Origin: Centropus unirufus | Lineage: Eukaryota > Chordata > Aves > Cuculiformes > Centropidae | Direction: 5' to 3' | Assembly (NCBI GenBank): GCA_013397695.1 | Contig: VYZI01000348.1 | Location: 730,107 to 794,106 of the forward strand | Length of the DNA stretch: 64,000 nucleotides | Shown here: in pieces, positions 43,557 through 57,388 of the stretch | Numbering within the stretch: position 1 is the first letter of the stretch | How the letters are laid out: the number at the start of each line of letters is the position of its first letter | Notes under the pieces: model-generated | Told to the model about the DNA's origin: nothing | Database searches by the model: none | Seen by the model: only the letters and a program-made list of their open reading frames with translations | Translations under genes and position numbers: made by a program

Positions 43557-45654
43557 TGCATCCCTGAGGGACTGGGCTCGTGTAGCCTGGATTTAGGGTG
43601 ATCCTGGTACAGTCCTATAGGGCTTGGATGCGAAGGCTGGGGTTTGACCCACTGCCTGGAGGACCCGTGCCAGCAGCCCTGCTGGATCCCAGCCCGCGTG
43701 CCTCACTGGGATGAGCAGCTTCACCTGCCCGCACTGGGACGCAGCCTCTGCCCTCCCTACAAGTCCAGTTATTTTGGAGCTGCTGCTCAGGCCACTGAAC
43801 CATCTTCCCCAGCGTAACTGATTCAGAACCTCAGCTTTCCTCAGCCATCCTTGGGTTCTCCTGCTGGCCATCCCTGACCTCACTGCAATTGTTCCCACAG
43901 TGGACACTCCATCGTACACTCCATCGTTTCCTCGCCAGGCTTTTCTTTCCTACAGGCACTGAGGTTGATGTGGGCGAGCAGGGTGGGTTGAGTACAAATG
44001 GTCAGGGTGGAATAAGCCATGAACTCGAGCAGAGGGGAGCTGGGGAACTTCTTTGGCCATAATTCAGGCAAGTGTGCTGAGAACTTGATTCCAGCCTGTA
44101 TTTTACAATGAAACAGGCCTTTCACAGTGGCGGAGCAGCGTGACTGTGAAATGGGGGTTTGTGGTGGTGATAAGTGAGAAGGGCCAGGATCGCCGGTTCC
44201 TTGGCTCCAGTAAAAGCTTCTGCGGTGAAGTTTCTTCTTAGGCATCTTTCTCAGCATTCCTTCTGCCCTGAGAAGCTTTCCTTGCCCCTAGAAAGGCACC
44301 TGTGTGTTGGAGTCAGGTGGGGTGCAGAGATGCAGGCGCCTTCCTCGCCCTTCCCGTCCGCCTGGGAACCCGCGCTGGGCACCTGACAGAGGCTGCTGTT
44401 ACAGCCCAAGCAGTTCAGCATTACAGGAGTGTCACACAGGGTATATTTTTGCTCACAGAACAAGATAAAAGATACTTTACACATGTTCTGTGTTTAGCGC
44501 AGCAGTTGGAAGTCGGCCTGCCTGGCTCTGGGAACGAGGGAGAGCTCGGATCCTTGGGAGGGCTCATCCTCAGGTGCTGGCAGCAAAAACTTGGGCTGCG
44601 CCTGTGCTCCTGCCTGGCTGTCGCCACCAGATTTATTTTAATTGCCTTGAAATGGCAAAAAAAAATACTTCTAGTCCTCAGAAGTTTATTAAATTCAGAA
44701 CTGATTCTCTTTAATGGAACTCTCCATCTTGTATTCTTAATTGGAAATGCATTGGGTGGGGACCTGGTTTGGGTCGCAGTTGGCGGAATTCTGGTGTGGT
44801 TTTGTGTGTGCATCAGTTGAAACCTGTGTGAGCGATGCTTCCTGCTAGGATCCATTGAATTCCTGTCGGGATGTTAGTTGGTGGGATAGTTTGTCTCTAA
44901 TAAGCTTGATGGCATATAAATAAAGATGCTTGGATCTCGCGTGCCCTGTGACAAGGCTGGAAGGGTTGGATTCCTCTGCCAGGCGTACTCCTAGGTAAGA
45001 GGTTTGTTTCCATTCCAACATATTTCCCTGTGAGGATTCCTGGCCCTGACTCAGCTCATGTAATTTATAAAAACTAATAAAAAATGTCCAAGAAGATTCG
45101 GTTTTTGTTCCCAATCCCATTTTTAGGAGGGGCCAGCATGCTGGGAGCCTGGAGTAATTCTACCCAGCGCGGTCCCCATCCCTGCTGCTTTCACAGCAGC
45201 CCTTGCAAATCACCCAGTCAATTTATGTCTCCCCAAATCCAGCTTTTCTTCTTTTCAGTGAATTTCACACCCACTGCCAGATCCCCAAAGATTGCTCAGG
45301 AATGGCCATTTATGGGAATAGTTACAAAAATCATAGAAAGCTTGTGATTTCCTGGCCAGACACTGCCATGATCCTGTATGCCATGAGCAGCTCTCCAGTT
45401 ATTTCCCAGTGCTGCCCCATCCCCCGGGTACTCATGTGCGGGTGTTTTGATGGGTACCAGCACAATGATGGAAACCAGTAGAATAATCAGGAATTTCACT
45501 GTCTCAGGAATCTTTCCAGCCTGGGAGGCGTGAAGATTTTTCCAGCTATTGACAGGATCCTTGTGAGGCTCTGGGGTGATTTAGATTGAGGTGCTGCTTG
45601 CCCTCAGGAAGTTCTGGATTTACACAGTCAAGGGTGGGAATGAAAAACAGGAAC

Positions 45655-45730
45655 ACAGAATCACAGAATCATTAAGGTTAGAGAAGACTTCTCAGCTCAT
45701 CCAGCCCAACCTGACCCCAACCATAGGGCC
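45655..45730 (-). repeat. CR1 3' end (second 3'-end type)
   Basis: cagaatcacagaatcattaa, then ggttagagaagacttctcag and catccagcccaacctgaccc, match the reversed tail of the CR1 type with acagaatcattaaggttgg ends. Confidence 0.85.
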
Positions 45731-48700
45731 TGGCTGGGGTGGGGTGGGTCCGAGGAGCCAGACACATGGGGTGATGGAGAGAGCTTGGCTGAATGGCCTG
45801 GCAGGACCAGGCTGCTTTGGATGTGTTTCCTCGGGTTGGTACAGGGAGGACTTGGGATGGGGGGTGGGGTGAACAAAACGACAAATGGGCAGCGTGTGAA
45901 TTGGAGCTGGGAATCAGGAGCTTTCCAGCTATCCTAAATTCCTTAGTGGTCTCCAAGTGGTGCTGCCTGTCCTCTTGCTGGGGCATCAGAGGCGGCGCGG
46001 CCCCCTCGGCTGTGTGGGTGCGAAGGCTGGGTGACCCGCTCAAGGTTTCCTCCTGGCTGTGTAGAGCAGATCCCCATGAGGGCCTGGCCCTTGTCTTGTG
46101 TTTTGCTGCAGTTTCCAAGGAGGGGTGAATGTTGATCAGCAGAGCCATTGTTCGCTTGTGTATTTCTCTTAATACATACACATCCCATCTGGAAAACTCT
46201 ATTTGGGGATTTTTTTCCTAAGTGGCCTTGTCTGAATTCAAGACGTGTTGTATTTGCATTATGCATCACGGGAGCTATTCCAGCTGCCTTCCTTCATCCC
46301 AAGAAGCCGATAGATTGGCCTGGACCAGGAGAGTGAATGAGAGCGTGGAGCCTCGAGGCCGTTCCGTGTGGTGCTCAGGGTCTCGTGTGGGGTTTGCGCT
46401 CCTTCTGGATCCACACAGCTCTTGCCCTCAGGAGCCATGAGCCCTGGCAGAGCTCGGAGCACAAACCCCTCTCTGGAGGCAGCCCTGGTGCCTCTTAGCG
46501 ACCGCGGCTTGGGGAGCCCCGAGTGATCGATGGTGCCACCCAGTCTGAAATTGCAATTGAAGCCAATTAGCCTGTGATTGCTAATCAGAGTGCAAGTTGC
46601 GTTTTGTTGGCTTTTATTGCTCATTCCACTCTGTCCATGTTAGTTACAGGCATAATGGGATTGCTGTTCCGCTTTGCCAATACATAGCATTCCCAAGGGA
46701 CCCTCCTTACTAAACCCAAGATTTCTACTTGCAGCTTGGCAGGTGGCAGGTACGGCCATGGGAAGGGGTTGAATTCTTTGTGGTTCTTAACGCAAAAAAA
46801 AAGCTTTTTATTATTTTAATAGGTGAGGATGACATAGATGTCCGAGTGCCTCCTGTTACACGATATTTAATTATGGAAGCATCCGCTAGAAAAATAGCAT
46901 GAGCCTGGTGTAATCAGCTCTGGAGCAGACCTGCTAATCTTCCTTTGGTCGGGACGTCAGGGGGGCCTTGTTCCCGGCTGGCTGTGCCGGGGCTGCCTGG
47001 GACCTCAGGACTCTACGAAGGGAAAAACTACATCCCCACCCTTAGGTTTGCGTATTCCTCTTTCAGCTGATAAATGCCTCTTGAATTAGTTCATGGAAAA
47101 GGTATTTGGGTGACCCTGGCGTGGGAGGCAGCTTGGCTGTGGCTGCCCTGGTCCCTGGTGTTCCTTCAGAAGGAGAGAAGGCATTTCCTTGGGCTTTTCC
47201 TCTCTTCTCCATTGTTGAATTGCAATAATTCTCCTCTTTTGAGGCACTTGAAAGATTCTCAATAACCACTAAAATAGTCGCCAGCGCTGTTTTCCCAAAC
47301 CCACCCACATTCCCACAGTTTCAGGCTGTGTGATGGTTTCTGTTAGCCCTTAGCATCTCTGCTTCAGGAGAGAGTGGGAGGGCGCTGGCAGGAGAGGGAG
47401 GGAATCCCCGTCACTGGGAAGATGCATTGGGAAAGTCATCCGGGGCCAGGACAACGAAATCCCGCCTCTCAACAGTGGCCAAACCGGAATGCCTGAGGAG
47501 GAATATGGGAATATAAACGAGCTCTTCTATATTTGATGAGTATTTTAGTTCTTTGCATGGAAGAATTCAGATTTTATCTCCCCTGGAAGGATTCCAGTTC
47601 TCTGTCTGAGGAAAACCACTGTCTGGTCTGGCACTGCACTGGGAAGCACTGGTACGGCTCATCCCTCGGGAAGGCACGATGACATTGCTGCTGGCACAGA
47701 CGGAGCACGATGTTGCCTGAACTTGTCCTTGTGGGGCCAGCCCGGGACGGGCTCCCGGCGTGCCGGCGCCGGTCGCAATGCCCGGCCCTGGCGGAATAAC
47801 ACCGGGATAAAGCTGAAGGCCCCCGCAATCTCTGGGGCTCCCTTCGAAAGAGGCGACCAGGAGATTAAAAAAACAAACTGTGGACACACACTGGGATTCT
47901 GTTTTTTCCCTGGATGTGAAGGCAAGCCCTGACTGGGGCATTTCTGCTGCTCCTTTGCCCTGTGCTGTGTCCGGCGTGCAAATCCGTGCCAGGAAGGAGC
48001 CGGAAAGCGGAGCGGCTGCGGTGGGAGCACGTGGATAACCCTGCTGGCTCACCCTTGGTTTCCCTTGCTCTCCTAATCCCCCTTGGTGCCACTGCTTGGC
48101 AATAGCAGGGATCCCACTTTTCCGAGTGCTCCCAAGGTGGGAACACATCTTCCACGCTCCCTGATTCATTTGCCTTTTCTCCTGGAAAATATCTTTTGTG
48201 CAGAGGCTCTGCTCACACATCCCTGCTCACTGAGAGGACGGGAGGCAAGGGCTTAGAGCAAAACAAAACAGGGGATGAGGGCTTCTCTCCATCTACTTTA
48301 AACATTTTGGCAGGGGAAACAACCCTTTTTGAACATCTCTGCATTAAATGTTTTTGTAAACAGAATTTAAGAGACTTTATGACTGCATGGAGCAGTTTTC
48401 TTTCCCTTTCTAATGGATGGTCTCTCTCTCCTCTTCAGACCCATTCTGACAGTTCTGTATCTTTCTTTTTTTGGAAAAAAAAAGGAGGAGGAGCTGCAGA
48501 GAGCCACTCGTGCTCCAAGTTTCCTTCGCCTCATTGCAGGGATTTTATCCTTTTTCCTCATTCTGGAAGCACGGTTTTGGGTGTTTTGCACTTGGGCCAT
48601 TGCAGTGGTTGTGAATAGACGAGGGTTTCGCAAAATGGGATGTTTTTTCCTGTTTGTTTTTCAGTGGAACTGGGAATTGGACCTGCACCCTTTGCCACTG

Positions 48701-51700
48701 CCTTTAACCAGGCGCTAAAGGGCAGAGCTAAGCAGAAAAATGTATTTACTGAATTGCACAATTATTTTTGTGAAGTGCTCAGTGTTTAAATGGCTCGTAA
48801 AGTGTAGTTAGAGTTCCTTCTGATTTTAATACCTCTCATGTGGATTAAATAAGCCTGAGGCTGAGCTCTCCCTGCTGCCGGCATCCTGGTACCCGGCCAT
48901 TCCCAGTTTCCAGTGGCTATTTCCATATTTGTCTCTTTTTTTCCCCAGTATAATGCACAGACATGATAACCGTGTGCTTTTTTAGATCTATTTCACGCTT
49001 CCTCCCTAAATCTCCATTCCTAAAAAGCGTTACTCGATGTTGCAATTCATTTCACTGCTTAACGATTATCAGGGAAGAGCGTCTTGGGACGTGCTGGCAC
49101 AGGAACTGCAGCACAATTACCAGGAGGTTTTTGCTTCAGGACCTGCCTACCGAGGGAAATTAATTTCAATTTTAGTAGGATGTGAATTTTAAAGCAGATT
49201 TTTTTTTTTTCATCAGGAATGACTTTTGTAGGTACTTTTGGTTTGGAATAAGACCTTGCTGTTGCAAGCTTCAGTTTGGAATTGTGCAGGTGGTGTTTCT
49301 CAGGTGTTTGCACACACTTTCCTTCCAGGAGAACTTGAAATCTGGCTCTAGAGGAGATGTTTCAGCCATTCACTTTAGTTCCAGTGTGTAATAATTTTTA
49401 TTTATGACATCAAGTTTCCATGAGAACGATGGGTTTGATGTTGCAAAGAGGGAAGTGTCCAAGTTTGTGATGGTCGGTGCTTTTCCAGACGGGAGCTGGG
49501 GCGGGCGGTGCCGTACGCTGCTCTGGGCTCTGGCGTGGGCAAAGCACGAACTTTGTTGTATCTTCAGCTCATCAGCAGGACCTCAATACTGGGCTTCAAG
49601 CCTTCCATCTCCTCACAATGTATTCCTGCTTTCCTGAATGAGGATGTTCTGCTGTTGATCCAATGCTGGATGCATTGCCTTTGTCACAGAGGGCCTTCCC
49701 GTCAGGGTCAGTGCCCTGGGGAGTGAACACTCCACCAAGGACTCCCATGATGTGGAGGCTGCCTTTAGCTCCTTGAACAAAGACCCGCATTCCACTCTCC
49801 CATGTAATCCAGGAATGTTTTCTTTTTCCCTTTTGGCTGAATAAAGCACTGGTCCCAGTTCTCCAGCTTCAGTCAGGCCTCTTTGGTCAAAGCTCCGGGA
49901 TCCTCGTGCTTGCAGGCAGAAGGGAGTTCGGAGCCATCCCCGGGAAGCCCTCTGGTGGATCTTGGTGCCTGGGGAAATGAGGTGCAAAGTCAGTGACTTT
50001 TTTTTTCCCAATAGATACTCAGAAAACTTCATATTGGACCTGCACTTCACAAACAGCAGTGACATTTGAGGCACCTGCAAGACAAATCTGACACGAGTGA
50101 CATTTCCCTGTCAATATTAAAAGGTTCCTGCAAGTTCCTGGCTCGGTCGAGGCAATATCCACTGCGGAGCAGGCAGAGGTGTGCGGGCGTGCTGAGCCCG
50201 CGGGGTGGCAGGGGGCTCTGATCACCTCTCCGTGGAGGGGTTGTGCGCGCTGGCATCGCTCGGTCGCTGCTTGGATGCTCAGAGGCGCCACTGGGGCTGG
50301 GGGCAAGAAGCCACAGCTGGGTTGAAGGAAATGGAGGCAACCCCAGGTTTTTAGTAGAATGCACTGATTTATTCCGGCCTATCGATCCTCAAGCTGGGCT
50401 TAGGACAAGTTTTGCTAATATATCATTGTGCTTCTTAGTGTTGTTCTTGTGTTTTAAGAATGACCTTCTGAAATAGAGAGAATTCTGCTCTCTTGCCCGT
50501 ATCTTTGACCTCCTTTTGGCTGAAATTTTCTTGTTGCCAGAAGCCAGAACTAAAATGCTGGGTGTCTGAACTTCTAAAGCATTTGGAAGGATCACTGTCA
50601 CAAAATAAATAAATTTAAGCAAGTGGATAGGTCATTCTACCTTACAAAGCAGGGGGAAGTAATGCTGATTTGGTGTCTTAATTGGTTTCCAAGCTAAAAT
50701 TAATAGCGTGTGGAATCCCTCTTAGTAACATGACTCAGAACTATTTATTTTTCAACTCCTCTTTTAACTCAGGCTGAGATTGATGGCCGTGTTATCTCAG
50801 CGTTTGTGAGATGCAGGCAGGGCTGGAATGACAAACATTCCTTGACAGCTTAAGAAAGATGGATGATGGGATGCCCCTGCGACAGGTTCGGGTGCGTGGG
50901 CTTTTGAATGGGTCGTCGCGAGACTCGTGCTTCACTTTCATTCTTAACAAAGGGGGAGGGAAGGTGAGACCTCAGGACTGCTCTGAGGTGTCTGGAGGTT
51001 GGTGTCTCAGTGTACAGCTTTGTCATCCGCAGAACGGTGCCCTCAGCTCATGAGCCACTTGGCCCATTTTGCTTTCAAAGAAGAAAAAAGTAGGTGGCCA
51101 CTGGATCCCACCTGCCCAGCTGATGCTGAGAGACCGAATCCCCTGGGACAGCGGTTGTTGTATTGGACCTCACTGTGGGCAGATCTCCACATTCAGCATA
51201 AAAACATGATTTTATCACCAGAGAGAACTCACCAAAAGTGAGTAAAATCCTTAGGCTTGGCCAGAAACCTCATGGGGCTTTTGAACATCTCTTCCGTGGC
51301 CTTTGTTCAGCAGAGCTGGGATGGCTTCACAAAGGAGGAGAGAATCCTTTGGGAATGGCCTGCTAAGGTGCCCATGCAGTTTGATCCCCTTGATCATCCT
51401 TAACAACCTCTTTGGGTGCAGTGCGGGGACCCTGGGTGAAACCCAGTGCTCCCAGAACTGCGGCTTTGTCCATAGCACTGGGGAGATTGGGAGCTGTTCT
51501 GTTCCTCAGTCGTGGCTTTCCTTGTGCTCTGTGAAATTAATAACAACAAAATGCATTTCTCAGACCCTGATAGCTTTCTGCTGAGTGTGCAGAGGGGAGA
51601 GAGGAGAGCGACTCCTCTTCATCTGCTTTATTACCAAAACCCCAACATTGCCATAAAAACAAAGTTATAATCTTGCACTCATTGAGGTGCTCTCTTAACA

Positions 51701-51902
51701 TTCAAAGCTCTTTGTAATGTCAGAAACCAGACTCCTTCAGGCCCTGAGAGCGCATGGGGGAGGGCGAGAACGAGGCTGTGAGGTGTAAATGACGACTCCC
51801 TGGCAGAGATTTGTTGCTCCCTTTTCAGATGTCAGAACAACAGCAAAAAAGGGGGTTTATAATTTAATTGTCAAGGGGGTACTTGTAAACTCTCCTATAA
51901 AA
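45731..51902. other. Intron 4, no recognised gene or interspersed repeat
   Basis: Unique-looking sequence. A 217-codon open frame (47567-48220, -) has no recognisable domain and coincides with GC-rich DNA. Confidence 0.5.
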
Positions 51903-52208
51903 TTGAATGGTTTGGAGGGGAAGGGACCTCTAAGCCTGTCCAGTTCCACTCCCCTGCCACGGGCAGGGACACCTCCCATTGGACCAGGGGCTCCAAGCCC
52001 CATCCAACCTGGCCTTGAACACCCCCAGGGATGGGGCAGCCACCACTGCTCTGGGCCACCTGGGCCAGGGCCTCCCCACCCTCATCATGAAGAATTTCTT
52101 CCTAAAATCTAATCTAAATCTTCCCCTTTCCAATTTAAAGCCATTCCCCCTCATACTGTCAGTCCAGGCCCTTGGAAATGTCTCTCCCCAGCTTTCTTGT
52201 AGGCCCAG
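51903..52208 (-). repeat. CR1 LINE 3' fragment
   Basis: ggaagggacctct, ctccaagccccatccaacct, ggatggggcagccaccactg, then the ccccagctttcttgtaggcc end. About 305 bases. Confidence 0.95.
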
Positions 52209-52569
52209 TAGATTCCCTAAATATACAACATGTAAAAATGTGACTTCAAACTCTTCCTGATGCCAGCATGGAGCGGGAATACCTCTTGAGGAATGATTTT
52301 ATTAGTATGAAGAGGCTGAAGCTGTGGTAAGGTCAGCAGATCCATTCTGCGGCACTCGGGCAGCGTCACCGTTTGTGTTTCCAAGGCATCAGCTGATCCC
52401 ACTTCCCACCCTTGTTCATGTTTTGGCTTTTTATGGGCTTCATTGCAGTGTTCCTAGACTTCATGCAGGGGGATGTGTTGTGTTGTGTGAGGTGAGGGGC
52501 TTTAACAGTTTGGCTGGAAGGAACTCTAGGGATTTTTTTTGCCAAATGCAGATGGACCAAGGCAAATTG

Positions 52570-52868
52570 GGCTGGGAAGGGGCTCTTGATCTAGGGAATG
52601 CAGGGATAGGATGTGGGGAATGGTTTTGGGCTGAAAGAGAGGGGATTGAGATGAGATCTTAGGCAGAAATGTTTTGCTGTGAGGTGAGGAGGCCCTGGCC
52701 CAGGTTGCCCAGAGCAGGGGTGGCTGCCCCATCCCTGGGGGTGTTCAAGGCCAGGTTGGATGGAGCTTGGAGCCCCCTGATCCAGTGGGAAGTGTCTCTG
52801 CCCATGGCAGGGGTTGGAACTGGGTGGGCTATGGGGTCCCTTCCAATCCAAACTACTCATGATTCTAT
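52570..52868 (+). repeat. CR1 LINE 3' fragment
   Basis: From gggctggaaaggggctcttg-like sequence through ggttttgggctgaaagagag and ggccaggttggatggagctt to ccaaactactcatgattcta. It is in opposite orientation to the copy at 51903-52208. Confidence 0.95.
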
Positions 52869-53357
52869 GAAATTCTTGCTCAGAGTTGCCAGTAACTTTG
52901 AGTCAAAACCACATTTTATTTCCAAGATGGTTCAAATAAGATATGTCTATATGTGCAACTCCAGAAATCACCTTTCCCCAGCCCAGAGCAGGCAGAGCTG
53001 CTGCTTTGTGTACTTTTGTGTAAGAAAAAACACTGCGCTTCCAGGACGTGTCAGCCATGAGCGGTTAACATGAGCAGATCCACGGGGGATGGATGGGAAC
53101 AGCCTGGATTAATATCCAGGAGCCTTGCAGGAAGCACATTGTGGTGCATTTGTATTCCTACCATTTGAGTAACAAATTATACGAAGCTGATTAAAATGAC
53201 CTGGATCCTGGGCACATGGGCTGGAGCCAGGAGACGTGTGGAAGTGATTTAAACCTCACCTTTGCACTTCCTTGCTCAGATCTCCTGGGCAAGAAGAGAG
53301 CAGCAGCAAGGCTGCTTTATTCTCTCGTGCTCTGGTAGTTACGTGGGGCCAAAAAGA
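52869..53357. other. Intron 4, no recognised feature
   Basis: No gene or repeat recognised. Confidence 0.5.
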
Positions 53358-53600
53358 ATCATAGAATGATGGAATCACCAGGTTGGAAAAGACCTCCAAG
53401 ATCGAGTCCAGCTGTTCCTGTCTACCTCTAAAGCAGGTCCTTAAGCACCTCATCCCTCCTTCTTTAAAACCCCTCCAGGGGTGGTGCTTCCACCCCCTCC
53501 CTGGCAGCCGTTCCAGCACCTGATGACCCTCACAGTGAAAATTTTTTTCCTACTGTCCAACCTGAACCTCCCCCAGCACAGCTCGAGGCCATTGAAGCAG
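53358..53600 (-). repeat. CR1 LINE 3' fragment (second 3'-end type)
   Basis: aatcatagaatgatggaatc, ggttggaaaagacctccaag, atcgagtccagctgttcctg, then ctgtccaacctgaacctccc. It is the same type as the copy at 62582-63066. Confidence 0.93.
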
Positions 53601-54442
53601 CTTGAAAAACAGCTGATATTGCGTCTGGGGGGCTTCATAGCTCCTTGCCCCTTCTCCAGCTGCTCTGGCTGAGGCCAGGAGCTCAGGATCCTCTGTGGTC
53701 ACTGGATTTGCGTCTCCATTGGACCAGCTCCTCCCTCGGTTGACACTTGCTGTCTGGAGGAGACACACGTCTCCTGGTCGGCTCTGGATCTCCTTGTGCT
53801 GGGCAGCAGAAATGCTTCCCCAAAAGTTCCTGAGTAACAGCTTTATTCCCCACAGGAATTTGTCTAAGCCACCTTCAGTATCGGGTTTTATCTCCACTAT
53901 TGCTCAAAGCAGCTGCATGGTGTCCAGAGGACCTGGCCGTGTGTATTTTAGGATAATACAGTAACTTAAACCAGAGGCTGACCTTGTGCAAGTCCTGTCT
54001 TCATCCAAGGGGTTGTTATTTGCAGTTTTGTTTGTTTTTTAAATTACAGATTGAGCTCATGGCATGCTGGCATCGAGACAGACGTGATTTAATATAAAGG
54101 AATCTCTTCCACAAAACAGCTTTGTGGAGTGATTCAGAGCTATTTTGGTAGCCAGGAAGGCAGTATTTTTCTTCAACTCTGATAATTGTTCCTAGAATAC
54201 TTGGAAATAAAACAGTTCCTGAGGAGCAGAAAGTTACGGACCTCCAACATCTACTCATACTTTATCAATGCAAACCTTCAGCCATTCCACCTGAGGAGGA
54301 GATGGATGTGGGATAACTGGAGTCTGGCTGTTGAGGTGGGGGTGGGTTAAGTTCTCCCTTATTGCACCAGGGCATGCATGGACATGGATGCTGCCTCCTT
54401 GTTTCATCTCCATCAGGCAGAACAGAGACCACTTTAACCCCC
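53601..54442. other. Intron 4, no recognised feature
   Basis: No gene or repeat recognised. Confidence 0.5.
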
Positions 54443-54742
54443 AGGGTCCTCCAGGAAAGCTGGGGATGGGTTCCTGATCAGGGCGTGCAGGGATAGAATG
54501 AGGAGGAATGGTTTTCAGCTGAAAGAGATGGAGATGAGATCTTAGGGAGAAATGTTCTTCTGTGAGGTGAGGAGGTCCTCACCTCTGGCTGCCCCATCCC
54601 TGGAGGTGTTCAAGGCCAGGTTGGATGGGACTTGGAGCCCCTGATGCAGTGGGAGGTGTCCCTGCCCATGGCAGGGGAGCTGGAACTGGATGAGCTTTAA
54701 GGTCCCTTCCAACCCAAACCATCCCTTGATTCTGTGATCCCA
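54443..54742 (+). repeat. CR1 LINE 3' fragment
   Basis: From tccaggaaagctggggatgg through ggttttcagctgaaagagat and gccaggttggatgggacttg to aacccaaaccatcccttgat. A small internal deletion is visible near 54575-54590. Confidence 0.95.
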
Positions 54743-57029
54743 AGTGGGAGATGCACTCTTGTGTTGCTGCTTCTGTCTTGGGATGCAGTTGGGTCAGCAC
54801 CAGGGAAGGGCGTAAGGCCTTTATCATGCTGGGGCTCAGACCTGAAGCACACCTTTTCGTTTTAAGATGAAAAGCCAGGGCCTAGTGGTGGCATTCCATG
54901 CCCAAAAGCAAAGGCCGGGGAGGTATTCCGTGCAGAATGTCCAACACATTGGAAGTTGCTGCCTTTGGTTCATCGAGCCCAGACCTGTTGATGAGCAAGT
55001 GCCCTCCTGGTGGTGGGGCTGGAGGAGGGCTTGGAGTGCAGAGCTTTGTGTGTGCATTAATTGTGGGCAAAATAACAAAGCCGTGGTGGTGTTTAATATT
55101 GTCGGAAGCCTTTGGCAGCTGGCCAGAAACCGGTATTTCTTCCCGTGAAAGCTGTTTCTCTGAGGTGGATCAAGTAAGGTGAAAGCCTGTCTCTGGAATC
55201 CAGGTTGTTTCCCCCGAAGCCGTGGCTGCCCTCCCTGTGGCCTCGGGAAGGAGCTGCTCAGGTGGCTCGCAATGTCAGCACTTTGCAAGATGGAACAGCT
55301 TTGAAAAGAATGGCCTGGTTTTGGTTTTATTGTTAATTCTTTTCTCTTACAAGATCTTAACACGGTATGATTTTAGTGGGGAGAGCAGGGCCCCTCGGTG
55401 GGCACCCAAACCGTTTGTTCTTCACCCAAACAGGAGATTCCCTTTCTTTTCTCCAATTTCAAGTCTTGGACATGGGCTGCTCTTACCCAGGTGAATGCCA
55501 CAAGGGCATCCGTGCCTGCAGTGGGAAGGGGTCTCACAGCTGTGCTTCATCCAGCTGTGCTTCCAAGGCCACAGGCGTCGTGTTTCAGGATGTCTCTGTC
55601 ATCCTCACCTCCATCCCAACCCCTCGTTGTTGTGATGGGACCCACAGATGGAGCAGCAGTGGTGGCTCCTTTGCTATTGAGGCCACGTCCCTTTGGCACC
55701 CCTGAGTGTTAAGGCGGTGGCCAAAGGCTCTGGAGCTGCAGGAGCTCCATGACTGCTTGTTGTGTTGGCCAAAGCCATTGAAAGGATTTGGATGAGCTGA
55801 TCCCAAACAGATCACAGGGTGCGGGGGCTCAGGGTGCTGCCGTGAGAAAGCTCCAAAGAACTCTCGGGATGGGGCGGTGGCTTCCCTGAGCGTCCTCAGA
55901 GAAGTCACACACTTGGAAGCGGGGAAGGCCATAGCAGCATCATCTCTTGGGTGCTGGAAGCAGCGCCTGCGGGCAGCTCGGTGATGTGGGGGGAGAAAGC
56001 AGCGCTCATCGGGGTCGTGAGGCTTCGCATTGTCCGTCCTGAAAATACATTTTGGAAGTGACCGGTCTGAGCGTTTGCTTTGCTGTCACCTCCCCGTCTC
56101 TCCCCGGTGTGCAGCAGGGGCTTCTGCCCCGTGGCGGAGGAGACCGGGGCATTAGCAGAAGGTTTTGAAATCGCGCACTGCACTGAGCTGTGGTGGCTGC
56201 TGTACCTGGCAGAGTTTGCCTGGGTTCGCTGGGACTCGACAGGCTGGGGTTTTGCTGCCCTTCCCTCTCTGGAAGTAACATTGTTCAGGCTTGCATCAAT
56301 CTCACCTTTAATTAGAATCCTCTTTGAAATGGAAAGTATGAAAGCAGCTCTCAGGCCAGGATGGGAACCACAGAGCGGGGGGGGGCAGATACTGCCATAA
56401 AAAAAAAAGAGAAAAAAAGCCATTTCTAATCCTTAAAATATTTGCCTGGCTTTATTTTCATATCTTGAAGACAAACAGGTGCTGTGTGCCCTTTATGGTT
56501 CTCAAACATCCAACCTCCAAGCCAGCGAGCTCTGAGGCCTTGCCTTGTTTGTACAATTAGGGGGGATTTTCAGAATTGCTCAGGGTGGGTCTGTCCCTGC
56601 TCCCATTGAAGCCAGGCTGGAACCGACTGCAGGGAGAGCAGGGTTAGAGCAATCCACGGGTGCTTTGGAAAATCCTTCCCTTCCCCTTTTTCTTTCAGTC
56701 ACATCTGTGTACGATTGAATAAAAGACCTTTGTAATAGACTCTAATTATTCTTTGTTGTTTTCATATAAAAGTGATTGAAAAGAAACCAGAAGAAACCCT
56801 ATAATAATAATCTTGACTTTGATCTTATTTACCATAAATTATATGTTATGTTCTCCTTCTCCTTTTATGTAATTATCCATTACTTTATCACAATGTAAGA
56901 TAAATCACTGAAAACATGGGGAGTAGGAATGATGAGGTAATGTGGAAGGGAAGAGCACTGGCAAAGGGAGGAACTCGGCTTTTTGTGGTCGGGTGGGTTT
57001 GCAGTGCTGCTTACAGCAACTTCCCTAGA
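54743..57029. other. Intron 4, no recognised gene
   Basis: Unique-looking sequence, with a G-run next to A-runs at 56377-56418 and an A/T-rich part at 56690-56900. Confidence 0.5.
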
Positions 57030-57383
57030 GCCATAGCCTGTCCTGAGTTGGAGAGGACCCATGAGGATCCGCGAGTCCAACTCCTGTCCCTCACAGGACA
57101 ACGCCAACCTTCAGCCTGTGGGGCTGAGGGCGTTGGCCAAAGGCTGCGGGAATACTGTCAGGCATGATGCCATGACTGCTTCCCCGGGAGCTGTTCCAGT
57201 GCTCCACCGCCCTCTGGGTGAAGAACCTTTTCCTGATGCCCAACCTAAGTCACCCTGGCACATCTTCCTGCCATTCCCTCAGGTCCTGCTCTTGGTCAGC
57301 AGGGAGAAGATCTCAGCGCCTGCTCCCTCCTCCCCTTGTGAGGACGCTGCAGAGCACTCAGTCTCTTGTCCGGGCTGAATAAA
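57030..57383 (-). repeat. CR1 LINE 3' fragment
   Basis: gagccatagcctgtcctgag-like start, gagtccaactcctgtccctc, ccagtgctccaccgccctct and gaacctttt-cctgatgccca mark a - strand CR1 of a third 3'-end variant, like the copy at 2404-2775. Confidence 0.85.
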
Positions 57384-57388
57384 CCCAA

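Larger units (their letters stand above)
37156..45654. other. Intron 4, no recognised gene or interspersed repeat
   Basis: It contains a polypyrimidine tract at 40191-40231 and unidentified open frames at 40174-40818 (+, 214 codons) and 42984-43556 (-, 190 codons). 42680-42960 is A/T-rich and free of repeats. Confidence 0.5.

Noticed and set aside
47567..48220. 217-codon - strand open frame as a gene
   Set aside because: GC-rich sequence with overlapping open frames on both strands and no recognisable domain.
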